A stretch of DNA of 5,057 nt, taken from the NCBI GenBank assembly GCA_000715605.1, contig KL568534.1, positions 1,646 through 6,702 on the forward strand, written 5' to 3'. The stretch comes from Streptomyces speibonae. GTDB lineage: Bacteria > Actinomycetota > Actinomycetes > Streptomycetales > Streptomycetaceae. Under the pieces are notes generated by a model. It ran no database searches, was not told the origin of the DNA, and worked only from the letters and a program-made list of their open reading frames with translations. Both the position numbers and the translations under genes were made by a program. Position 1 is the stretch's first letter. Each line of letters begins with the position of its first letter. This document shows positions 1-3,379 of the stretch, in pieces.

Positions 1-21
1 TGAACGATCGAGGTTAAGTTT

Positions 22-201
22 CTGAGCCCCAACGTACCGGCCGGGGGGCATGTCATCTCTGGTGCGGGCGACGGTCTAGTCTCCAGGGCCCTGCTCTGGG
101 GGCTAGCGGCTTTCGCCGTCGGTGCGCTCATTGGGTTCCTGGGAGTATGGCAAGGACGCCCGGCATTGGCGGTCTCGGGTTCCGCCTGCTGGTGCCGGTG
201 A
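22..201 (+). CDS. Unrecognised small membrane-protein frame lacking a canonical start
   Basis: A frame open from the stop codon at 1-3 to the TGA at 199-201 contains no ATG or GTG, and its only TTG lies near the end. The only start with a well-placed ribosome binding site is CTG at 22, preceded by GAGG at 10-13 with an 8-base gap; CTG is a rare start. From there the product would be 59 residues: a short Pro/Gly-rich N-terminus, one hydrophobic helix at about residues 23-43 (ALLWGLAAFAVGALIGFLGV), then a short tail. A helix with bulky aromatic ends looks like real protein and not chance. The next frame starts at ATG 201 inside this stop codon (TGATG), as in translationally coupled genes. Third-position GC is lower than in the later genes. 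It may instead be the decayed end of a gene whose true start has been lost. I do not recognise the family. Confidence 0.3.
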   Translation: MSPNVPAGGHVISGAGDGLVSRALLWGLAAFAVGALIGFLGVWQGRPALAVSGSACWCR

Positions 202-413
202 TGGCCTTCGCCGAGGCATCCCTCCGACTCGTAGTGAAGATGGACGACTCGCAAGGCCACGTCGTCGAAGTGGTGTGGGTTTCGGTTTGCGCGCTCTCGG
301 CCGTGGCCGTCGCGCTTCTCGTGGGCCAAGCAGTGTGGAGCTGGTGGCACGGCCGGGGAACGCGGCAACCTGTCCCAGCGAGACGGCGTGCTGTTGGTAA
401 CGAGTTGCGGTGA
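201..413 (+). CDS. Hypothetical small single-pass membrane protein (70 aa)
   Basis: The predicted product has a short N-terminus, a polar stretch (KMDDSQGH, about residues 13-20), one strong transmembrane helix at about residues 24-46, and a Trp-rich boundary followed by an Arg-rich tail (WSWWHGRG, then ARRR). By the positive-inside rule the C-terminus would be cytoplasmic. Third codon positions are mostly G or C, which supports coding. The start is uncertain. ATG 201 overlaps the preceding stop as TGATG, suggesting coupling. ATG 147 in the same frame would give 88 residues, but its nearest purine run (GGGAG, 141-145) sits only one base from the ATG, too close to act as a ribosome binding site. 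The stop at 411-413 overlaps a possible GTG start at 410. No family is recognised; small membrane proteins of this kind occur in actinomycete conjugative elements, but nothing here proves that. Confidence 0.4.
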   Translation: MAFAEASLRLVVKMDDSQGHVVEVVWVSVCALSAVAVALLVGQAVWSWWHGRGTRQPVPARRRAVGNELR

Positions 414-481
414 CGTTGCCACGCCTATTCGACAAGGTGATCACCACTCTCACCGAGGCCGGATCGACATTGCGCCGATGA
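410..481 (+). CDS. Possible 23-residue peptide overlapping the preceding gene
   Basis: GTG at 410-412 overlaps the previous stop as GTGA, and the frame reads MTLPRLFDKV then ITTLTEAGSTLRR before TGA at 479-481. A further ATG at 478 overlaps that stop as ATGA and opens 25 more codons that look non-coding. The overlap is the classic coupling arrangement and the peptide is plausibly amphipathic. However, 23 codons is too short for composition to help. It may be the start of a gene truncated by the transposase remnant that follows. No function is proposed. Confidence 0.2.
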   Translation: MTLPRLFDKVITTLTEAGSTLRR

Positions 482-497
482 ACGGAGTTCGACTTTG

Positions 498-629
498 GCG
501 GCTTTCGAACGCCGACCCGACGGTGATCACTGGTCGCCCCGCAAGCTGCCCGTGACCCGAGGACAGAAAGGGTCCAACAAGGTGCTGGCAGCCGTCCGAG
601 CACCGGTCGAGTACGGCTCCGCCCATTAG
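498..629 (+). pseudogene. IS5-type transposase C-terminal remnant
   Basis: One frame gives a coherent 43-residue stretch, from AAFERRPDGDHWSPRKLPV to a Gln/Lys-rich loop and RAPVEYGSAH, ending at TAG 627-629. The RAPVE(H/Y)G-AH segment matches, from memory, the region around the catalytic glutamate of DDE_Tnp_4 transposases of the IS5 family, which normally continues with a Lys-Asn-Trp-Arg motif. Here the stop falls exactly there, and the next bases (AGGAACTAGGGCCGT) look like a damaged version of that motif. The N-terminal part, including the first two catalytic aspartates, is absent. It is not the same subgroup as the intact transposase downstream, which reads RALVEQAMATLKSW at the equivalent place. 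This is therefore a separate, older insertion, not translated as a working protein. Confidence 0.6.
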
Positions 630-655
630 GAACTAGGGCCGTGGACGTGCACAGA

Positions 656-675
656 CACTGAGCTCTTTCCAACCT
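656..675 (+). repeat. Direct-repeat copy of an IS right-end sequence (left copy)
   Basis: CACTGAGCTCTTTCCAACCT here is nearly the same as CACTGAGTCTCTTCCAACCT at 1548-1567, in the same orientation; they differ only by a shifted base within the CTCTT run. The second copy lies just inside the right end of the intact IS. The copy here follows the older transposase remnant by about 27 bases, so it is best read as the right end of that older element. After AACCT the two copies diverge. Confidence 0.5.
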
Positions 676-681
676 ATGGGC

Positions 682-719
682 GGGGCTTGGCAGTTGGGGT
701 GACAACCTGGTGAAGCCCC
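682..719 (+). other. Long hairpin just upstream of the IS left end
   Basis: GGGGCTT (682-688) pairs perfectly with AAGCCCC (713-719). Inside, CAGTTG (691-696) pairs with CAACCTG (703-709) with one bulged C, leaving a small loop. Transcribed, it would form an extended hairpin directly in front of the transposase gene. It could block read-through transcription into the transposase or be a chance product of two joined IS ends. No T-run follows, so a simple intrinsic terminator is not supported. Confidence 0.35.
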
Positions 720-745
720 TGGTAGATGGGTTTTCGACCAAGAGA
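719..745 (+). repeat. Putative left terminal inverted repeat of the IS
   Basis: CCTGGTAGATGGG, then TTTTCGACC, then AAGAGA. It is matched in inverted orientation by 1553-1584, where the complementary strand reads CCCGGAGATGGG, then ACTTCAGGTTGG, then AAGAGA. Seven bases (AGATGGG) are perfect and the inner block is conserved with a three-base spacing difference. The same left end recurs at 2643-2668. Confidence 0.5.
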
Positions 746-768
746 ACCGTCTCCACCAGAGGCTTCAC

Positions 769-1536
769 GTGCTTGTTTACCCGTCCGGCATCGACGTGTC
801 CAGCTCTGCCCTTCGCGTCCTCACTCAGGAACTACGGCGGCACCGCCGTGTGATCGGCTCTCGTTGGCGGCGGCTGAGCGCCGGCCGCCAGGCTCTTCTC
901 GCTCTCGCCCACCTACGGGTGGGACACACCTATGCCCAGCTTGCGGCCGGATTCGGCATCGGGACCACGACCGCCTACCGCTACGTCTGTGAGGCCGTTG
1001 ATCTCCTGGCCGCTCTCGCGCCTACCCTGGCCGACGCCGTCCGTATCGCGTCGGCGAAGGCGTATCTGCTCCTGGACGGCACACTTCTGCCGATCGACCG
1101 CATCGCCGCGGACCGGCCCTTCTACTCCGGCAAACACAAGAGGCACGGGATGAACGTGCAGGTCCTCGCCGATCCCTCCGGCCGGCTGTTGTGGGCCTCA
1201 CCGGCCCTGCCCGGCGCTGTCCACGACGTCCGCGCGGCTCGCGAACACGGCATCGTCGACGCCCTCGCCGGGGCTGGCATCACGTGCTGGGCCGACAAGG
1301 GCTATCGAGGCGCCGGCGGCACGGTCCGCACCCCGTACTGGGGGCGGTGGGAGACCCTCTCCGCCGGTCAGCAGGCGGTAAACCGGTCCCACGCGAAGAT
1401 CCGCGCACTTGTCGAGCAGGCCATGGCCACCCTCAAGTCCTGGCGGCTTCTCCGCAAGCTCCGGTGCTCGACCACCCGGATCACCTGCCTTGTCCAGGCC
1501 ATCCTCACCCTGCATCTGACCAGCTCAGGCCGATGA
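769..1536 (+). CDS. IS5-family DDE transposase, full length (255 aa)
   Basis: Catalyses excision and insertion of its own element through an RNase H-like DDE nuclease. GTG 769 is chosen because AGAGG (758-762) sits six bases upstream. Residues ~35-78 form the helix-turn-helix region that precedes DDE_Tnp_4 domains (HTYAQLAAGFGIGTTTAYRY). The catalytic residues are visible: Asp103 in LLDGTLLPID, Asp176 in ADKGYRG, and Glu216 in the R-x3-E-x6-K signature (Arg212, Glu216, Lys223). A conserved His-Asp pair lies at 152-153 (GAVHDVRA). The length is normal for the subgroup and no frameshift is seen, so the enzyme may be active. The C-terminus (LTLHLTSSGR) ends about 50 bases before the right end of the element. 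Family assignment is confident; the exact IS name would need an ISfinder comparison. Confidence 0.93.
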   Translation: MLVYPSGIDVSSSALRVLTQELRRHRRVIGSRWRRLSAGRQALLALAHLRVGHTYAQLAAGFGIGTTTAYRYVCEAVDLLAALAPTLADAVRIASAKAYLLLDGTLLPIDRIAADRPFYSGKHKRHGMNVQVLADPSGRLLWASPALPGAVHDVRAAREHGIVDALAGAGITCWADKGYRGAGGTVRTPYWGRWETLSAGQQAVNRSHAKIRALVEQAMATLKSWRLLRKLRCSTTRITCLVQAILTLHLTSSGR

Positions 1537-1547
1537 TGGAAAAGCCT

Positions 1548-1584
1548 CACTGAGTCTCTTCCAACCTGAAGTCCCATCTCCGGG
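1548..1584 (+). repeat. Right end of the IS with subterminal repeat
   Basis: Contains the right copy of the CACTGAG...TTCCAACCT repeat (1548-1567) and the right inverted repeat (about 1553-1584, including CCCATCT at 1573-1579). The transposase stop lies only 12 bases upstream. The equivalent repeat at 656-675 suggests this subterminal block is conserved among related elements in this genome. Confidence 0.45.
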
Positions 1585-1669
1585 CCTCAGCTGATTCGGG
1601 CTGGCCCTGAAGAAGCCTCCGTGGACGGTCTCGCCGCAGAGTCGCCATCACGCGCCCCGTCCGGTTGTG

Positions 1670-1698
1670 TTGATGTGCGCCAGACCCTCTGGCAGGGT
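1670..1698 (+). promoter_or_regulatory. Candidate promoter of the MBL-fold gene
   Basis: TTGATG (1670-1675) and CAGGGT (1693-1698) are separated by 17 bases, giving an imperfect sigma-70-type pair with the key A and final T of the -10 box. The spacing to the ribosome binding site and ATG 1724 fits a short leader. The match is weak and could be chance in a sequence of this composition. It lies outside the IS, so the gene would have its own promoter. Confidence 0.28.
1679..1698 (+). promoter_or_regulatory. Interleaved dyads upstream of the MBL-fold gene
   Basis: Four adjacent five-base blocks read GCCAG (1679-1683), ACCCT (1684-1688), CTGGC (1689-1693), AGGGT (1694-1698). The first pairs with the third and the second with the fourth, all perfectly. 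As DNA, ACCCT-CTGGC-AGGGT is a 15-bp dyad covering the candidate -10 box, as a repressor operator would. If transcribed, the order is that of an H-type pseudoknot or two mutually exclusive hairpins. The stems are short, so chance is possible. Confidence 0.3.
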
Positions 1699-1711
1699 GC
1701 GGACATCAAAC

Positions 1712-1720
1712 GGGGAGGGA
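1712..1720 (+). promoter_or_regulatory. Ribosome binding site fixing the MBL gene start
   Basis: GGGGAGGGA lies immediately before ATG 1724, with the GGAG core six bases from the start codon. It favours ATG 1724 over the in-frame GTG at 1667, whose extra 19 residues do not resemble protein and overlap the candidate promoter. Confidence 0.7.
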
Positions 1721-1723
1721 CCC

Positions 1724-2548
1724 ATGCTGAAGCAAGTCGTCGACGGCGTGCTGATCCACCAGAGTGAGTTGCTGGAGAACAACACCGTTGTCGTACAGGG
1801 CAGGGACGGCGTGCTAATCGTAGACGCCGGGATTACCGGTGCCGAAATGACCTGCCTGGCAAACGACCTTCGGCAGCTGGGCCGGCCCGTGGTGGCAGGG
1901 TTCTCGACGCATCCTGATTGGGATCACGTGCTCTGGCACGCCGAACTCGGCGAAGCACCTCGTTACGGCACAGCCCGCTGCGCGGACTTCATGCAGGATG
2001 TGTTGTCGAACGCGGACTGGAAGGCCGGCGTCGCTGAGGGGTTGCCGCCGGAAATCGCCGAGGACACACCGCTCGACCTGTACGGCCTGATCACTGGTCT
2101 GCCTGCTGAAACTGCGCAGCTTCCCTGGGACGGCCCCAAGGTGCGGATCATCGAGCACCCGGCGCATGCCCAGGGCCATGCGGCCCTGTTGATCGAAGAA
2201 CGCCGAGTTCTCATCGCCGGCGACATGCTCTCCGACGTCTTCGTTCCCATGCTCGACGACACCGTTGAGCCGATTGAGGACTACCTGGTCGGGCTGGAGC
2301 TGCTCGAGGGCGTAGCGGACGACGTCGATGTCGTCATCCCCGGACATGGCTCCCTCGCCAGGGATGAGGAGGTACGCGCCAGGATCAAACTGGATCGCGC
2401 GTACGTGGAGGACCTACGTGACGCCCGGGTGTCCAGCGACCCGCGGGTCGTATCGCCCAAACCCGGCTGGGAGTGGACAAGCGACATCCACGAAGGGCAG
2501 GCCCGAAACCTCGCCCGACGAAGCCAGCGCGACGGCACGCCTGGCTAG
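1724..2548 (+). CDS. MBL-fold metallo-hydrolase with altered HxDxDH metal motif (274 aa)
   Basis: A metallo-beta-lactamase-fold hydrolase, probably soluble and cytoplasmic (no signal peptide or membrane segment). The fold signatures occur in order: beta-strand LIVDAG (31-36), the metal loop THPDWDH (62-68), a later ligand His152 in AHAQGHAALL, Asp167 in IAGDMLSD, and His208 in VIPGHGS. The family motif is H-x-H-x-D-H; here the second histidine is Asp65 (codon GAT at 1916-1918), with His63, Asp67 and His68 kept. A His-to-Glu change at this position is normal in flavodiiron proteins, so an acidic ligand can be functional, but it could also weaken one metal site. The middle region (85-135) is an acidic helical insert, and the C-terminal part (ending KPGWEW...HEGQ then an Arg-rich tail) is as in other actinomycete members I recall. 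The substrate is unknown; glyoxalase II-like or lactonase-like chemistry is possible. The gene stands alone between IS elements, and codon use seems less G/C-biased than in the amidase. Confidence 0.88.
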   Translation: MLKQVVDGVLIHQSELLENNTVVVQGRDGVLIVDAGITGAEMTCLANDLRQLGRPVVAGFSTHPDWDHVLWHAELGEAPRYGTARCADFMQDVLSNADWKAGVAEGLPPEIAEDTPLDLYGLITGLPAETAQLPWDGPKVRIIEHPAHAQGHAALLIEERRVLIAGDMLSDVFVPMLDDTVEPIEDYLVGLELLEGVADDVDVVIPGHGSLARDEEVRARIKLDRAYVEDLRDARVSSDPRVVSPKPGWEWTSDIHEGQARNLARRSQRDGTPG

Positions 2549-2589
2549 CAAGCTGCTTCCGCCGCAAGACGCCTCTGTCTGTGAGCCTC

Positions 2590-2610
2590 TTTAGCGCTGG
2601 CAGCGCTAAA
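2590..2610 (+). terminator. Perfect 9-bp inverted repeat after the MBL gene
   Basis: TTTAGCGCT (2590-2598) and AGCGCTAAA (2602-2610) are exact complements separated by GGC. It begins 41 bases after the MBL stop, a sensible place for a transcription terminator. The arms are A/T-tipped and symmetrical, so a hairpin would form from either strand; no T-run follows, as is common in actinomycetes. The symmetry would also suit an operator. It ends about 25 bases before an IS left end. Confidence 0.45.
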
Positions 2611-2635
2611 CGTCTCGGACTGTCGTGCGCAACGA

Positions 2636-2721
2636 CGAAGCTCCTGGTAGATGGGTTCTCGACCAAGATCACCCGTGTTCGCAAGGAGCTTCGCGTGATT
2701 GTCTATCCGTCCTCTATCGAC
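2636..2721 (+). mobile_element. Truncated left end of a second IS5-family element
   Basis: Positions 2636-2668 match the left end of the intact IS (711-743) at 30 of 33 bases. AAGGAG (2683-2688) precedes GTG 2695, which begins MIVYPSSIDC, the counterpart of MLVYPSGIDV in the intact transposase; the first 27 coding bases match at 21. Similarity stops around 2721, where sequence of another transposase on the opposite strand begins. Only about 86 bases and nine codons of the gene remain. The divergence shows it is a related element, not a recent duplicate of the intact one. Confidence 0.75.
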
Positions 2722-2722
2722 T

Positions 2723-2886
2723 GCGTTCCGGCAGGGCACGCCCGGAGACCCCGGTGCGGATCTTGTAGACCATCCCGTTGATGACCTGCCGGTCCTCCGC
2801 GCGGGGCCGCCCTGTTGCGGCCCGGGGTATCAGCTGAGCGAGTAACTCCCACGCTGGTCGGTGAGTTCATGGCGACGTACCGCAAC
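2723..2886 (-). pseudogene. Frameshifted N-terminal fragment of an IS5-type (DUF4096) transposase
   Basis: Read on the minus strand, two frames join to the N-terminal domain typical of DUF4096-type IS5 transposases. The first gives VRRHELTDQR (about 2880-2851); after a one-base shift the second gives WELLAQLIPRAATGRPRAED, then DRQVINGMVYKIRTG, then ALPER. A missing base near 2850 (CAGCGTGGGAG where CAGCGTTGGGAG would restore the frame) explains the shift. The expected GTG start appears as GTT at 2886-2884, and the family's S-W-R-D-LPER reads S-G-R-A-LPER, so decay is advanced. Similarity ends at 2723, exactly where the other IS fragment stops. The catalytic domain is missing. Confidence 0.75.
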
Positions 2887-2978
2887 ACCATGACGGCGGC
2901 ACGCTGTTCCTGCGATCGTCCGAACAGCTCATGCCAGGCCGGGAGCTCGCCGATGGCATACCCGTCTCCGGGCGCGCC
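2869..2978 (-). other. Unrecognised coding-like scrap overlapping the transposase fragment
   Basis: In a third minus-strand frame the sequence reads GDGYAIGELPAWHELFGRSQ, then EQRAAVMVLRYVAMN. It has balanced, protein-like composition with mostly G/C third positions. The frame stays open from about 3072 to 2703 but has no good start, and below 2869 it runs out of frame through the transposase fragment. It may be the remnant of a gene interrupted by that insertion, or chance. I do not recognise it. Confidence 0.2.
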
Positions 2979-3204
2979 ACAAGAAGATTCTGGTCCTTGC
3001 CAGATGCGGCATGGTGACGGGAGCCGTAGGGGCCTGCTGCTATGAATGAGCGGACCCAGGGGGATGCGCCGTCAGCGTTACCTGGACGACCCGGCCGCGA
3101 TGTGGGCCTGTCGGGGACGACGATGCCGCGCCGGTCAGACGGGGTGACCGGCTTCGTCGGCGCGGCGAGTGGGGAGCGCCGGCCCCTCTCCACCGCTGCG
3201 CTGC
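2892..3204. other. Gene-poor stretch
   Basis: No gene here can be defended beyond the scrap at its left edge. The longest plausible frame is 3042-3236 on the plus strand: 64 residues, low complexity and rich in Gly, Arg and Pro, with the nearest purine run (AGGGG) about 11 bases before the ATG. It has no recognisable domain. On the opposite strand a longer frame (3355-2867) is Arg/Pro/Ser-rich in the way of non-coding high-GC DNA. Given the transposase fragments on the left, the stretch is probably rearranged intergenic DNA. Confidence 0.4.
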
Positions 3205-3379
3205 TCACAGCCGACCTCGGGGGTGGACGGGAGTGACCGGCGTAGACGGGGCGGTGGTGTGACCGTCGGCCCGTCTCTGCAGCCCGTATCCGTACCGGCC
3301 GAGGCGCGTGGCGAGGGCTCGGTACGTCACTCGTGCGGCCCCCAGCCACTTGCACAATTGGGCAAGAACGATCTTGTTT
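3205..3379 (-). pseudogene. Coding-like fragment downstream of the amidase, possibly a transposase scrap
   Basis: On the minus strand, in a different frame from the amidase, the sequence reads NKIVLAQLCKWLGAARVTYR, then ALATRLGRYGYGLQRRADG, to TGA at 3207-3205. Third positions are mostly G/C. The spacing V-(T/S)-x-R-x-(L/V)-x3-L-x3-G-Y-x-L-Q is the one I recall from the winged-helix part of ISAzo13-type transposases, but only about nine positions support this. An internal GTG at 3330 with GGGGG upstream could start a 41-residue peptide. The upstream continuation of this frame is only a shadow of the amidase gene. Confidence 0.25.
3349..3376. repeat. Overlapping palindromes just beyond the amidase stop
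   Basis: CTTGCACAATTGGGCAAG (3349-3366) is an 18-base palindrome with one mismatched pair. CAAGA (3363-3367) also pairs with TCTTG (3372-3376) across a four-base loop. The two stems share CAAG, so only one can form at a time. The shorter one begins two bases after the amidase stop codon on the transcribed strand. Roles as a 3' mRNA end or a protein-binding site are both possible; the stems are too short and A/T-rich for a strong terminator. Confidence 0.35.

Larger units (their letters stand above)
717..1586 (+). mobile_element. IS5-family insertion sequence, apparently complete
   Basis: An element of roughly 870 bp holding a single intact transposase gene (769-1536). The left boundary is supported by a second copy of the same left end: positions 711-743 match 2636-2668 at 30 of 33 bases. 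The right boundary is placed by imperfect inverted repeats. AGATGGG at 724-730 is the complement of CCCATCT at 1573-1579, and further in both ends carry an AAGAGA block (left near 739-745, right as its complement near 1554-1559). The outermost bases are uncertain by several positions and I see no convincing target-site duplication, so exact ends are approximate. Size, single ORF and termini fit the IS5 family. Confidence 0.7.

Noticed and set aside
103..768. 221-codon minus-strand frame across the left region
   Set aside because: Arg/Pro-rich with no domain; it runs through the transposase remnant and the IS left end, both on the plus strand, so it is not a gene.
1667..1723. GTG 1667 as a longer start for the MBL gene
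   Set aside because: It adds 19 residues unlike the family, lacks a ribosome binding site, and would place translation over the candidate promoter and dyads.
1814..2347. 177-codon minus-strand frame opposite the MBL gene
   Set aside because: It is a shadow of the MBL gene with no domain of its own; the plus-strand frame carries the fold motifs and the ribosome binding site.
2590..2610. CIRCE-like (HrcA) operator
   Set aside because: The arms partly resemble TTAGCACTC/GAGTGCTAA, but the sequence differs and the spacer is 3 bases instead of 9; it also follows a gene instead of preceding a chaperone gene.
2804..2823. 7-bp inverted repeat GGGCCGC / GCGGCCC with a 6-base loop
   Set aside because: It lies inside the transposase fragment and encodes its Gly-Arg-Pro-Arg stretch; such GC-only stems are frequent by chance here.
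3042..3236. 64-codon plus-strand frame
   Set aside because: Low-complexity product, no recognisable domain and a poorly placed ribosome binding site; not enough to call a gene.
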